Origin: Rhodococcus ruber
GTDB taxonomy: Bacteria > Actinomycetota > Actinomycetes > Mycobacteriales > Mycobacteriaceae
DNA: 64,000 bases
Direction: 5' to 3'
NCBI RefSeq assembly: GCF_027270735.1
Contig: NZ_JAPWIJ010000002.1
Span: forward strand, 669,945 to 733,944
Both the position numbers and the translations under genes were made by a program. This document shows, piece by piece, positions 8,060 through 18,251 of this stretch (position 1 is its first letter; each line of letters opens with the position of its first letter). A model generated the notes under the pieces. That model was not told where the DNA came from. It worked only from the letters and a program-made list of their open reading frames with translations, and made no database searches.

Positions 8060-9748
8060 TCACCTCTTCAGCGCAGGAAACTGGTCGTCGCGCCACTCGG
8101 TCTCCAGCGGCCCGACGGCCGCGTCCTCGCGGGCGCGTAACTCCACGCGGCGGATCTTGCCCGAGATGGTTTTGGGTAGCTCGAAGAACTCGATACGCCG
8201 AATACGCAGGAACGGGGCCAGGTGCTCCCGGGCATACTTGAGGATCTCGAATGCCGTGTCCTCGTTGGGTTCCCAGCCCGACGCCAGTGCCACATACGCC
8301 TTGGGGACGGCGAGTCGCGTCTCGTCGGGAGCTGGCACCACTGCCGCCTCGGCCACTGCGGGGTGTTCGATGAGAACGCTTTCGAGCTCGAACGGGGAGA
8401 TCTTGTAATCGGAGGCCTTGAAGACGTCGTCGGTGCGGCCGACGTAGGTGATGTACCCCTCGGAATCCCGCGCTGCGACGTCGCCCGTGTGGTAAAATCC
8501 GTCGGCCATGACAGCGGCGTTGCGCTCGGGGTCCCCGAGGTAGCCGGTCATCAGGTTGAACGGATTCTGCGCCAGGTCGAGGCAGATCTCGCCCTCGTCG
8601 GCGAGTTCGCCGGTGGTGGGGTCGACAATCACTACCGGCACTCCGGGCAGGGGCCGGCCCATGGAACCGGACTTGAGCACGGCTCCGGGCGTATTGGCCA
8701 CCAGCGCAGTGGTTTCCGTCTGCCCGAAACCGTCGCGAATGTTCAGGCCCCACTCCCGCTGCACCGTGGAGATCACCTCGGGATTGAGTGGCTCACCGGC
8801 ACCGATTGCCTCACGGAGCGAACCCCCGCCGCCGGTGAGGTCAGCTTGAATGAGCATGCGCCACACAGTCGGCGGCGCGCAGAAGGTCGTCACTTCGACG
8901 CGGCGGATCTGCTCGAGCAATGCCGACGCGTCGAACTTGCCGTAGTTGTAGATGAAGATGGTCGCCTCGGCGATCCACGGCGCGAAGAAGCAGCTCCAGG
9001 CATGCTTGGCCCAGCCAGGTGAGCTGATGTTCAGGTGCACGTCGCCCGGACGAAGCCCGAGGAAGTACATGGTGCTCAGATGTCCTACGGGATAGGAGAT
9101 CTGAGTGTGCTCGACGAGCTTGGGCTTGCTGGTGGTGCCGGAGGTGAAGTACATCAACAGGCGGTCGTCGGGTGCAGTGACGGACTCGAACGGCCGGGCC
9201 TCCACGGAACGAGCATCGGAGTAATCGAGCCAGCCGTCGTGGGCTGAGGTCGCGATGCGCAGATAGTCTCCGGGCACGTCGTCGAATTTGCCGGTGTCCG
9301 AGGGATTCACGATCACCGCGCGGGCATTGCCGCGCACCACCCGATCGGTCAGATCGCTCGAACCGATGGCCGTGGTGGTCGGCATCAGTACCGCTCCCAG
9401 CTTCATCACTGCGAGCATCGACTCCCAGAGTTCGACCTGGTTGCCCAACATCAGGATCACCGAGTCGCCGCGGCCGATTCCCTGTAATTCGAGCCACCGA
9501 GCCACCTGATCGGAGCGACGCGCGATGTCGTCGAAGCTGTACTTGGCCTCGCTGCCGTCTTCTTCGACGATCCACAGCGCGGTGCCGTCGTTGCCGCGGG
9601 CAATCGCGTCGAACCAGTCGATCGCCCAGTTGAACCTCTCACCGAACGACGGCCACTCGAAAGTGTCGACGGCTCGGTCGTACTCGCCGTACGCGTCGAG
9701 CAATAGATCGCGAGCGTTCCTGAATGCCGTGTATGCCGACTCGGCCAT
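8060..9748 (-). CDS. Acyl-CoA synthetase (AMP-forming, medium-chain-like)
   Basis: A 562-residue adenylate-forming enzyme that would activate a carboxylic acid to its CoA thioester with ATP. Visible motifs are the P-loop-like YFTSGTTSKPK, the GFGQTE(T) core motif, YHTGDVA, the hinge region GRTDDVFKASDYKISPFELE, and the C-terminal catalytic Lys in PKTISGKIRR. The sequence around SSPGWAKHAWSCFFAPWIAE resembles medium-chain and aryl acyl-CoA synthetases (ACSM group), so a medium-chain or aromatic acid is the likely substrate. The ATG at 9748 is chosen because GGAGGAAAC precedes it. The open frame extends to 9832 but without a ribosome-binding site or family similarity. Confidence 0.9.
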   Translation of the reverse strand: MAESAYTAFRNARDLLLDAYGEYDRAVDTFEWPSFGERFNWAIDWFDAIARGNDGTALWIVEEDGSEAKYSFDDIARRSDQVARWLELQGIGRGDSVILMLGNQVELWESMLAVMKLGAVLMPTTTAIGSSDLTDRVVRGNARAVIVNPSDTGKFDDVPGDYLRIATSAHDGWLDYSDARSVEARPFESVTAPDDRLLMYFTSGTTSKPKLVEHTQISYPVGHLSTMYFLGLRPGDVHLNISSPGWAKHAWSCFFAPWIAEATIFIYNYGKFDASALLEQIRRVEVTTFCAPPTVWRMLIQADLTGGGGSLREAIGAGEPLNPEVISTVQREWGLNIRDGFGQTETTALVANTPGAVLKSGSMGRPLPGVPVVIVDPTTGELADEGEICLDLAQNPFNLMTGYLGDPERNAAVMADGFYHTGDVAARDSEGYITYVGRTDDVFKASDYKISPFELESVLIEHPAVAEAAVVPAPDETRLAVPKAYVALASGWEPNEDTAFEILKYAREHLAPFLRIRRIEFFELPKTISGKIRRVELRAREDAAVGPLETEWRDDQFPALKR

Positions 9749-9825
9749 GTTTCCTCCTGCGCCTGTGATGCCCATCACCGCCACGGTAGGGGAGATGAAC
9801 AATCCCTCGCTACCCCTGAACGGGG

Positions 9826-10322
9826 GTGGCAACTCGGCTAGCCTCGATCACCGTGGCCATCAGATACTTCGCGATCGCATGCGCATTGGGGATAGTCCAC
9901 GCCGCGTTTTCCGCCTATTGGGCTGCGGGCGGCAGATGGATGCTCGACACCGTCGGTGCATTCGCCACCGAGTGGGTCGACACCGAACCGGCAACGGCAC
10001 GAACGGCACTGCTGGTGCTGGCACTCGTCAAACTCGCCGCAGCAATTCTTCCGGCCCTCGCGTTCATGAACCGGCCGCGCCTGGCAGCACAGAACCGGAC
10101 CTGGGTGCCGTCGTTCGTCCTCGGCATATCCTGGCCCGGCTCTGTACTACTGATTCTCTGGGGCGGAGCGTCGTTCGTCGGCGCGGTGATCGGTTTGGTC
10201 GTCTCGGACGAGAACCGAGGCGTCAAATACGGTCACCTGTTCTTCGACGGGATCTTCCTGCTCTGGGGTGCAACCCTTCTTACCGCCCTGATCCTGTCCA
10301 GAAAAGCCGCGTACCAACCGCG

Positions 10323-10326
<4 letters not shown>
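9826..10326 (+). CDS. DUF3995-like four-helix membrane protein
   Basis: A small integral membrane protein of up to 166 residues with about four hydrophobic helices. The first is IRYFAIACALGIVHAAFSAYWAAGG. The later ones are around LLVLALVKLAAAILPALAF, WPGSVLLILWGGASFVGAVI and FLLWGATLLTALIL. The YWAAGGRWMLDTVG stretch after helix 1 and the WGGASF motif fit the DUF3995 family, whose function is unknown. The start is uncertain: GTG at 9826 or GTG at 9853 (VAIRYF), neither with a clear ribosome-binding site. Its stop codon shares the bases CTAG with the stop of the convergent ABC ATPase gene. Confidence 0.75.
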
Positions 10327-11429
<1,103 letters not shown>

Positions 11430-11440
11430 GAGACTTTCTC

Positions 11441-12307
11441 CTACTTGATTGCGCCGAAGGACAGGCCGCGCACGAGCTTGTTCTGCGCGAACCATCCGGC
11501 AAGGACGACGGGAAGTGCTGCGAACGTCGCAGCAGCGGAAAGCTGGGCCCAGTACAGGCCCTGGCCGGTGATGAATCCGACGAGGTACACCGGAATCGTC
11601 TGGGCCTGAACGGCAGTGAGGTTGACCGCGAAGAAGAACTCGTTCCACGAGAAGATCACGCAGATGAGCGACGTCGCCGCGATACCGGGCGAGACGAGCG
11701 GCAGGATCACCTCGCGCACCGAGGTCCACAGCGATGCGCCGTCCATACTCGCGGCCTCGAGCAGTTCACTCGGCACCTCGAGGAAGAACGAACGCATCAT
11801 CCACACGGCGATGGGAAGATTCATCGCGGTGTACAGCACGACCAAGGTCCAGATGTTGTCCAACATTCCGATGTCGCCGACGATGACGTACAACGGAACG
11901 ATTGCCGCGACGACCGGGAGCATCTTGGTGGAGATGAAGAAGAACAGCACGTCCTTCGTCTTCTTGACCGGTCGCAGCGACAGCGCGAAGGCAGCCGGAA
12001 CACCGAGCAGCAGAACGAAGATGGTCGAGACGACCGTTGCGAACGCCGAGTTCAGCAGCGTGGTGCCGATGCCACTCTCCAGGACCCCGCGGTACTGATC
12101 GAGGGTCGGCGTGAAGAACAGCTTGGGCGGGTCGGAGTAGGCGTCGGCCTCCTGCTTGAAGCCCGTGAGCACCATCCACAGCACCGGGAAGAAGAACGCG
12201 ATGCCCGCGACCCAGGCCACGAAGGACCAGATGGACCCCGGGCCCCACTTGCTCTTGCGCTTGATCGGCGCGGCGTCGGTCGACTTTTCTACGGTTGCGG
12301 TACTCAT
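11441..12307 (-). CDS. Carbohydrate ABC importer permease (MalG type)
   Basis: A 288-residue inner-membrane permease with six predicted helices and the EAA loop (EAASMDGASLWTSVREVILPL) that docks to the ATPase. The N-terminal cytoplasmic stretch is rich in Lys and Arg, followed by WSFVAWVAGIAFFFPVLWMVL. This matches the MalG/SmoG-type second permease of sugar-alcohol importers. The ATG at 12307 overlaps the stop of the upstream permease (TGATG), with GAGGAGG seven bases ahead; a GTG directly before it (12310) is the only alternative. The tight coupling implies co-translation with its partner at 12307-13257. Confidence 0.92.
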   Translation of the reverse strand: MSTATVEKSTDAAPIKRKSKWGPGSIWSFVAWVAGIAFFFPVLWMVLTGFKQEADAYSDPPKLFFTPTLDQYRGVLESGIGTTLLNSAFATVVSTIFVLLLGVPAAFALSLRPVKKTKDVLFFFISTKMLPVVAAIVPLYVIVGDIGMLDNIWTLVVLYTAMNLPIAVWMMRSFFLEVPSELLEAASMDGASLWTSVREVILPLVSPGIAATSLICVIFSWNEFFFAVNLTAVQAQTIPVYLVGFITGQGLYWAQLSAAATFAALPVVLAGWFAQNKLVRGLSFGAIK

Positions 12308-13257
12308 CACGCTGCCTCCTCGGTTCCGCTGAAGCTCTTGAAGATCAGTCTCAGCGCCAGGGTGCTGACGATGATGGTGGCTACCACGGTGACGACACCC
12401 ATGGCCGCGGCTTGCCCGATGTCGAAGCCGAGGAACGCGCGCTGATAGATGTAGAAGGGCAGGTTCGCGCTGGCGACACCCGGCCCGCCCGAGGTCATCA
12501 TGTAGACGGCGTCGAAGGTGTTGACGAGGTAGATCGCACCGAGAACGGCACCGAGCTCGATGAATCGACGCAGATGCGGGAGGGTGAGCTCACGGAAGAG
12601 CTTGACCGGGCCAGCACCGTCGACCCGTGCGGCCTCGGCGATGTCCTTGGGCATCGACTGCAGACCGGCGAGGATGAGCAGCATCATGAACGGGGTCCAC
12701 TGCCAGATCAGGTTCGCCATGACGGCGGGCAATGGGTAACGCGAGACCCAGTCGATCTGATCCACACCGAACGGGCTCAGTACGAAGTTGATCAGGCCGA
12801 AGACGGGATCGAACATCGTGGTCTTCCAGATCAACGCGCCGGCAACCGGGGTGATCAGGAACGGCGTGATCAGCAGTGTGCGGATCAGACTGCGGCCGAT
12901 GAACTTCCGGTCCAGCAGCAGAGCCAGGAACAACCCGAGAACCACCGAGATGATGACGGTTCCGACGATCATGATCACCGTGTTGAGAGCGACCTCACGG
13001 AACTGGCTGTCCTGGAAGACTGCGACATAGTTGTTGAGCCAGTTGAACTTCTGCGAACCCGGTCGAACGAGGTTCCACGACTGCGTCGAGTAGTACAGCG
13101 TGAACAGGAACGGGACCTGGGTGACGAGAATGGCGAACACCATGGCCGGCAGCAGAGGGCCGCGGCGACGCCACCCTTCCGCCTTCGAGATCGTCCTGGG
13201 TCTCGGTACGAATTCCTCGGAATCGGTCTGCGCCGATCGTGTTTCGGTGGTGGTCAT
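12307..13257 (-). CDS. Carbohydrate ABC importer permease (MalF type)
   Basis: A 316-residue permease with six predicted helices. It has the N-terminal PAMVFAILVTQVPFLFTLYYS segment, found in the sugar-alcohol MalF/SmoF group, and the EAA loop EAARVDGAGPVKLFRELTLPHL. It pairs with the permease at 11441-12307 to form the membrane channel. Its ATG overlaps the last bases of the binding-protein gene by four bases (ATGA). Confidence 0.92.
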   Translation of the reverse strand: MTTTETRSAQTDSEEFVPRPRTISKAEGWRRRGPLLPAMVFAILVTQVPFLFTLYYSTQSWNLVRPGSQKFNWLNNYVAVFQDSQFREVALNTVIMIVGTVIISVVLGLFLALLLDRKFIGRSLIRTLLITPFLITPVAGALIWKTTMFDPVFGLINFVLSPFGVDQIDWVSRYPLPAVMANLIWQWTPFMMLLILAGLQSMPKDIAEAARVDGAGPVKLFRELTLPHLRRFIELGAVLGAIYLVNTFDAVYMMTSGGPGVASANLPFYIYQRAFLGFDIGQAAAMGVVTVVATIIVSTLALRLIFKSFSGTEEAA

Positions 13258-14606
13258 CCCTGGCCCTCCTGGTACGTCTTGCCGACCACTTCGGCGTACT
13301 GCTGCGCTTGTTCGAGCGCGTCGTGGACGCTGATTCGCCCTGCCACTGCGGCGCTGATCTGTTGGCTGACGCGGGTTCCCAGGTCCTGGAACTCGGGAAT
13401 GGTCAGGAACTGCACTCCGGTGTACGGAACCGGATCGACCGTGGGATTGTTGGGATCGGCACCGTTGATGGAATCCAGGGTGACCTGCCCATAGGCCGCG
13501 GATGCCTGTTCGTACTCCGGGATCTCGTAGGTGGACAGGCGGCTACCGGGAGGTACTCGTTCCCAACCCAATTCGTTGCCGACCTTGTTCAGGTATTCCT
13601 TGCTGGTCATCCACGAGACGAACTTCCATGCGTCGTCGGGATTCTCCGACGTCTTCGGGATACCGAGTGCCCAGGAGTACAGCCACCCGTTGTCGCCCTT
13701 GGCTGCCGACGGTGCCTTGGCATAGCCGATCTTGCCGACGACGTTGCTCGAGGTGGGATCCTCCAACACCGACACAGCGGACGTTGCGTCGTACCACATC
13801 GCGGTGTTTCCCTGTGAGAGCTGCGTGCCGCACTCACTGAAACCGCTTGTCGCTGCACCGGCTTGACCGTGCTCACGAACCAGGTCGACGTAGAACTGAA
13901 CGGCCTGTTCCACCTCTGGGCTGTTGAGCTGCGCGTTCCAGTTCTCGTCGAACCACCGTCCACCGAAGGCGTTGATGACGGTGTCGAGCGGCGCCAGAAC
14001 CTCACCCCAACCGGGCTTTCCGCGGAGGCAGATACCCGAGACGTCAGGACTGTCGAGCTTCGCTGCGGCGTCGGCGACTTCCTGCCAGGTGGGCTCCTCG
14101 GGCATCGTGATGCCGGCGGCCTCCATCAGGTCCTTGCGGTACATCAGGAACGACGACTCACCGTAGAAGGGCACCGAGTACATGCTGCCCTCGTAGGACA
14201 GCGATTCCTTCAACGTGGGGATGAAGTCGTCCTCGTCGTAACCCGGTGTGGCGTCGGCATACTCGGACAGATTGGTCAGCCACCCGTTCTCCGCCCACTG
14301 CGGGGTCTCGAAGTTGCTGATCATCACCACATCGAACTCACCACCGCCGGTCGCCACCGACGCAGTGATCTTCGCCCGCGCCTCGTTCTCCGACAGCGAC
14401 ACGAACTTCAGATTGATACCCGGGTTCTCCGCCTCGAACTCCGGAGCAAGGGAAATGGCATCGGACATCTGCGAATTCGAGACGATCGCAACGGTGATCG
14501 TCTTGCCATCACCGTCACCACCGAACGAGCCGGCTCCGGCACATCCGGACAGCACCAAGGTTGTCGCGAGCGAGGCCGCGACAGCCACTTTCGGTAAAAC
14601 CCTCAC
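13254..14606 (-). CDS. Extracellular sugar/polyol-binding lipoprotein (SBP family 1)
   Basis: A 450-residue solute-binding lipoprotein. The signal peptide MRVLPKVAVAASLATTLVLS ends at a lipobox Cys (LSGC), after which comes a Gly/Asp-rich linker. The mature domain has family features of sorbitol/mannitol-binding proteins (SmoE-like), including a YSVPFYGESSFLMYRKDLM segment and GDNGWLYSWALGIPKTS. The GTG at 14606 is chosen because GGAAAGG precedes it and it starts the signal peptide. It overlaps the stop of the upstream regulator gene by four bases (GTGA). The ligand is probably a hexitol or pentitol, inferred from the adjoining dehydrogenases. Confidence 0.92.
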   Translation of the reverse strand: MRVLPKVAVAASLATTLVLSGCAGAGSFGGDGDGKTITVAIVSNSQMSDAISLAPEFEAENPGINLKFVSLSENEARAKITASVATGGGEFDVVMISNFETPQWAENGWLTNLSEYADATPGYDEDDFIPTLKESLSYEGSMYSVPFYGESSFLMYRKDLMEAAGITMPEEPTWQEVADAAAKLDSPDVSGICLRGKPGWGEVLAPLDTVINAFGGRWFDENWNAQLNSPEVEQAVQFYVDLVREHGQAGAATSGFSECGTQLSQGNTAMWYDATSAVSVLEDPTSSNVVGKIGYAKAPSAAKGDNGWLYSWALGIPKTSENPDDAWKFVSWMTSKEYLNKVGNELGWERVPPGSRLSTYEIPEYEQASAAYGQVTLDSINGADPNNPTVDPVPYTGVQFLTIPEFQDLGTRVSQQISAAVAGRISVHDALEQAQQYAEVVGKTYQEGQG

Positions 14607-15628
14607 TGAAATACCTTTCCATTGGAGGTTGCCGTTGCAGGAGCTTGCGCAACGAGCCAACGTGCACTTTCGATGTCGGTCACCAGAATCGAGGCCAGTC
14701 CGCCGCGCAGAGCACCGAGCAGCGCCTCGTGTTTACGTTGTCCACCGGTGACGAGCACAGCCCGGTCACACGCCCTGATGGCGTCGAGCCCCACCGACAC
14801 GGTTCGGCCGGGGAGCGATCCTCCGGTGTCCTGACCGTCGGCGTCGTAGAACCGCCCGCCGATCTCGCCCACCGCGCCGAGTCGGCGCAGTTCGTCGAGC
14901 ACCTCGAGGTCGATGAAGCTGCCCTCGAACAGCGTGGTGGACGTGGAAACGGGACCGATGCCGTACATCATCACCTCGGCATCGGCCCCGGCTTTGAGGG
15001 CGCGAGAGATCACGGAATCCTGCTCCAGCGCAACCACTGTCGCCTGGTCGGCGTACAACGGAGCATTGAGCCGGATGGGCGTCGCCTGTAGATAGGCAGC
15101 GCACCGCCCGAGTGTGTACTCGACACCGGTCTGATAGTCGGCCGAGGTGATGGAACCGTCGAGTTGAACCACCGCAGCACATTTGGTGGACCTGGTCTTG
15201 AGTGAACTCGCGACGGCCACCGTTTCTGGACCCCAGGTGAAACCGAGAACGTCCTGATCCTTGAGTCGACGGGAGAGCAACGTCGCTGCCGCACGGCCCA
15301 GAGACCCGTAGCCAGCGTCCGTTCCGTCGATGACGTCCGAGACGACCAGTACCTCGGTGAGTCCGTACTGCGCCTCGAGCTCACGCTCGACGTCCGCGTG
15401 CACGGTGCCCTGCAAATCGTCGGGGACGTTGATCTCGATCGTCACGAGCCCTTGGGAACGGGCCCGTGCGACCAACCGTCCTGCGGTCGGGCGCGAGACA
15501 CCCAGCTTCACGGCGATCTCTGCCTGCGTCGCACCTTCGAGGTGGTACATGGTGGCAGCGCGCAAAGCCAGGCGGAGATCCTCTCCTGACCGCGCGGACT
15601 TCGCCCCAGTGGGCTCCGATCCGTCCAT
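14603..15628 (-). CDS. SorC/DeoR-type sugar-binding transcriptional regulator
   Basis: A 341-residue regulator. The N-terminal helix-turn-helix (about 28-60) contains GATQAEIAVKLGVSRPTAGRLV, and a SorC-type sugar-phosphate/sugar-binding domain fills the rest (GFTWGPETVAVASSL, ITSADYQTGVEYTLG, MYGIGPVS and the terminal LVTDIESARWLV). Such proteins sense a sugar or sugar phosphate as tetramers. It is the first gene of the ABC operon and its stop overlaps the binding-protein start, so the importer and its regulator are made together. The divergent intergenic space contains a perfect 11-bp inverted repeat that is the likely binding site. Confidence 0.9.
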   Translation of the reverse strand: MDGSEPTGAKSARSGEDLRLALRAATMYHLEGATQAEIAVKLGVSRPTAGRLVARARSQGLVTIEINVPDDLQGTVHADVERELEAQYGLTEVLVVSDVIDGTDAGYGSLGRAAATLLSRRLKDQDVLGFTWGPETVAVASSLKTRSTKCAAVVQLDGSITSADYQTGVEYTLGRCAAYLQATPIRLNAPLYADQATVVALEQDSVISRALKAGADAEVMMYGIGPVSTSTTLFEGSFIDLEVLDELRRLGAVGEIGGRFYDADGQDTGGSLPGRTVSVGLDAIRACDRAVLVTGGQRKHEALLGALRGGLASILVTDIESARWLVAQAPATATSNGKVFQ

Positions 15629-15644
15629 TACGCCTCCCCGCCTG

Positions 15645-15679
15645 GTGAGCAGATGCTCAGCTCGTGTTCATCTGCTCAC
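15645..15679. promoter_or_regulatory. Operator of the polyol locus (two inverted-repeat sites)
   Basis: GTGAGCAGATG (15645-15655) and CATCTGCTCAC (15669-15679) are perfect 11-bp inverted copies. Each half is itself a smaller palindrome of the form TGAGCA-N2-TGCTCA (15646-15659) or TGTTCA-N2-TGCTCA (15665-15678), so a SorC-type tetramer could contact four half-sites. It lies between the regulator start (15628) and the dehydrogenase start (15697) and can control both directions. Confidence 0.7.
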
Positions 15680-15684
15680 TAAGC

Positions 15685-15690
15685 TAACAT
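15685..15690 (+). promoter_or_regulatory. Putative -10 box for a leaderless dehydrogenase transcript
   Basis: TAACAT ends six bases before the GTG at 15697. There is no Shine-Dalgarno sequence at usable distance, only AAGG touching the start. The spacing fits transcription starting at the GTG itself. The box directly follows the operator repeat, so bound regulator would block it. Confidence 0.4.
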
Positions 15691-15696
15691 TAAGGT

Positions 15697-16779
15697 GTGA
15701 TCTACACAACACCCCCTCGCGTCCAGCGACCCGTGCCACAGTCCATGCAGGCCAGCGTGCTCACCGGCGTGCACGAGATCCGACTCGAAGAACGGCCCGT
15801 CCCCACACCCGCGTCCGACGAGGTCCTCGTGCAGGTCACGGCCGTGGGAGTATGCGGATCCGATGCGCACTACTACCGCGAAGGACGCATCGGCGACTAC
15901 GTGGTCGACGGCCCCCTCGTGCTCGGGCACGAGGCCGCGGGCGTGATCGTGGCCGTCGGCTCCGACGTCCCGGGCACCCGCGTCGGGCAGCGCGTATCCA
16001 TCGAACCGCAACGACCGGATCCCACCAGCGCCCAATCCCGCGCCGGCCGTTACAACCTGTGCCCGGCCATGGAATTCTTCGCGACCCCGCCCATCGACGG
16101 CGCACTGGCTGAATACGTGCTGATCCAATCGACGTTCGCGCACGACATTCCGGACACCATCTCCGACGAGGCCGCGGCTCTCTTCGAGCCGCTGTCGGTC
16201 GGTATCGCGTCGGCGCAGAAGGCGCGAATCTCGGCCGGTTCGAGCGTGCTCATCGCGGGCGCAGGCCCCGTCGGGATCGTCACCGCACAGGTGGCCCGCG
16301 CCTTCGGAGCCACCGAGGTGATCGTCACAGACCTCGACTCCTCCCGCCGTGCCAACGCAACAACATTCGGTGCGACGCAGGTTCTCGACCCCACCACCGA
16401 GGACGTGCGTGCGTTGTCGGTCGATGCCTTCATCGACGCATCCGGTGCGGCGCGTGCGGTGTTCGACGGCATTCATGCGGTCCGGCCGGCCGGTACCGTC
16501 GTCCTCGTCGGAATGGGCGGATCGGACTACCCGCTGCCGATCTCGGTGATTCAGAATCGAGAGTTGGTGGTCACCGGAGTCTTCCGCTACGCCAACACGT
16601 GGCCCATCGCACGCGACCTGGTGGCGTCGGGCATGGTGGATCTCGACGCGATGGTGACGGCACGGTTCGGCCTCGATCGCGTCGAAGATGCCTTGAACGC
16701 AGACAAGCAACCCGGCAGCATCAAAGCCGTTGTGATTCCCGGTCTTTCCCAGAGCCCATCGAAGGAGACAAACGCATGA
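15697..16779 (+). CDS. Zinc-dependent polyol dehydrogenase (sorbitol/xylitol type)
   Basis: A 360-residue medium-chain dehydrogenase. The catalytic zinc site is visible as GVCGSDAHYY (Cys, Asp, His) and GHEAAG. The usual structural-zinc Cys cluster is missing: the region reads EPQRPDPTSAQSRAGRYNLC with a single Cys, as in sorbitol dehydrogenases that lack the structural zinc. The cofactor fold has GAGPVG, followed by an acidic TDLDSSRR, favouring NAD(H). Sorbitol, xylitol or arabitol are plausible substrates, oxidised to the ketose. The GTG at 15697 suits a leaderless transcript; ATG at 15745 is the alternative. Its stop overlaps the next gene's ATG. Confidence 0.88.
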   Translation: MIYTTPPRVQRPVPQSMQASVLTGVHEIRLEERPVPTPASDEVLVQVTAVGVCGSDAHYYREGRIGDYVVDGPLVLGHEAAGVIVAVGSDVPGTRVGQRVSIEPQRPDPTSAQSRAGRYNLCPAMEFFATPPIDGALAEYVLIQSTFAHDIPDTISDEAAALFEPLSVGIASAQKARISAGSSVLIAGAGPVGIVTAQVARAFGATEVIVTDLDSSRRANATTFGATQVLDPTTEDVRALSVDAFIDASGAARAVFDGIHAVRPAGTVVLVGMGGSDYPLPISVIQNRELVVTGVFRYANTWPIARDLVASGMVDLDAMVTARFGLDRVEDALNADKQPGSIKAVVIPGLSQSPSKETNA

Positions 16780-18251
16780 AGTTGAACTCGCGCAATCTCG
16801 ACGACTTCATCGAGGACGTGGCCGTTCCCACCTACGACCGTTCCGACGTCACCGTGGGCATCGTGCATTTCGGTGTCGGCGGCTTCCATCGAGCGCATCA
16901 AGCGATGTACATCGACCGGTTGTTGCAACAGGGGCAAGGGTCCGAGTGGGGCATCTGCGGGATCGGCGTACTTCCAGGAGACCGCCGGATGAAGGATGCC
17001 ATGGAGGCGCAGAACTGCCTGTACACGTTGGCGCTCAAGCATTCCGACGGCACGTGGGACACCCGCGTCATCGGATCCATCGTCGAATATCTCTTCGCGC
17101 CCGACGACGCAGAGGCCGTCATCGAGAAGATGGCCGCGGAGACCACGAGAATCGTCTCCCTCACGATCACCGAGGGCGGCTACAACTTCTCCGCGACCAC
17201 CGGGGAGTTCGACGTCGAGAACCCCGCCATCGTCGCCGATCTCGTGGACGGGGCCGTTCCGGCAACCACATTCGGGCTCGTCGTGGAGGCATTGTCACGG
17301 CGCAAGGAACGCGGACTGAAGCCGTTCACGATCATGTCGTGCGACAACATCGAAGGCAACGGCCACATCGCACAATCGACATTCACCACCTTCGCCCGCC
17401 TGAAGGACCCGGCTCTCGCAGAGTGGATCGCCGCAGAAGGGGCGTTCCCCAACTCGATGGTGGATCGCATCACTCCGGTCACGACACCGGAAGTGATCGA
17501 GGAACTCTCGGCCCGCTACGCCATCGACGATCAGTGGCCCGTAGCCGGTGAGCCGTTCACACAGTGGGTGCTCGAGGACAACTTCACGCTGGGACGCCCC
17601 CCTCTCGAGGACGTCGGAGTTCAGGTTGTCGACGACGTCACGCCGTACGAGCTGATGAAGCTGCGCCTGCTCAACGCCAGCCATCAGGCCCTCGCATACT
17701 TCGGCTACCTCAGCGGTTTTCGACTGGTGCACGAAGTCTGCCAGGACCCGCAGTTCGCCGCGTTCCTGCTCGCATACATGGACGAGGAAGCAACGCCCAC
17801 ACTGCAACCCGTTCCCGGCATCGACCTCGCCGAATACAAGCACACGCTCATCGAACGGTTCTCCAACCCGGAAATTCGCGATACCGTCGCACGCCTGTGC
17901 GCCGAGTCCTCGGATCGAATTCCCAAGTGGCTCTTGCCCGTCATCCGCAAGAACCTCGAGACCGGCGGTGAGATCACGCGCTCCACCGCGGTCGTCGCGA
18001 GCTGGGCCCGCTACGCCGAGGCGGTCGACGAGGCCGGAGATCCGATCGACATCGTCGACCAGCTGAAGGATTCACTCGTTCCGATCGCACAGAGTCAGCG
18101 GGAGAATCCGACGGCCTTCATCGCCAACCGCGCCGTGTTCGGGGATCTGATCGACAACGAGCGGTTCGTCGCCGAGTACACGAAACAACTGTCATCACTT
18201 CAGGAAAACGGTGCGCGCGCAACCCTCGAATCACTCATGTCGACTCACTGA
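16776..18251 (+). CDS. Mannitol dehydrogenase family polyol 2-dehydrogenase
   Basis: A 491-residue long-chain polyol dehydrogenase of the mannitol 2-dehydrogenase family, which oxidises mannitol, arabitol or related polyols to the 2-ketose with NAD. The N-terminal dinucleotide motif GVGGFHRAHQ and the catalytic signature K-x5-N-x2-H (KLRLLNASHQ) are both present. Length is that of a full member. It overlaps the zinc dehydrogenase by four bases (ATGA) with GGAGA upstream, so both are made from one transcript controlled by the operator at 15645-15679. Its last 17 bases overlap the convergent potassium-channel regulator gene. Xylulokinase at 47685-49103 could continue the arabitol branch. Confidence 0.92.
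   Translation: MKLNSRNLDDFIEDVAVPTYDRSDVTVGIVHFGVGGFHRAHQAMYIDRLLQQGQGSEWGICGIGVLPGDRRMKDAMEAQNCLYTLALKHSDGTWDTRVIGSIVEYLFAPDDAEAVIEKMAAETTRIVSLTITEGGYNFSATTGEFDVENPAIVADLVDGAVPATTFGLVVEALSRRKERGLKPFTIMSCDNIEGNGHIAQSTFTTFARLKDPALAEWIAAEGAFPNSMVDRITPVTTPEVIEELSARYAIDDQWPVAGEPFTQWVLEDNFTLGRPPLEDVGVQVVDDVTPYELMKLRLLNASHQALAYFGYLSGFRLVHEVCQDPQFAAFLLAYMDEEATPTLQPVPGIDLAEYKHTLIERFSNPEIRDTVARLCAESSDRIPKWLLPVIRKNLETGGEITRSTAVVASWARYAEAVDEAGDPIDIVDQLKDSLVPIAQSQRENPTAFIANRAVFGDLIDNERFVAEYTKQLSSLQENGARATLESLMSTH

Noticed and set aside
12295..13494. A 399-codon + strand frame opposite the ABC permeases
   Set aside because: It is Asp/Arg/Gln-rich, typical of antisense to membrane-protein genes, and has no family similarity.
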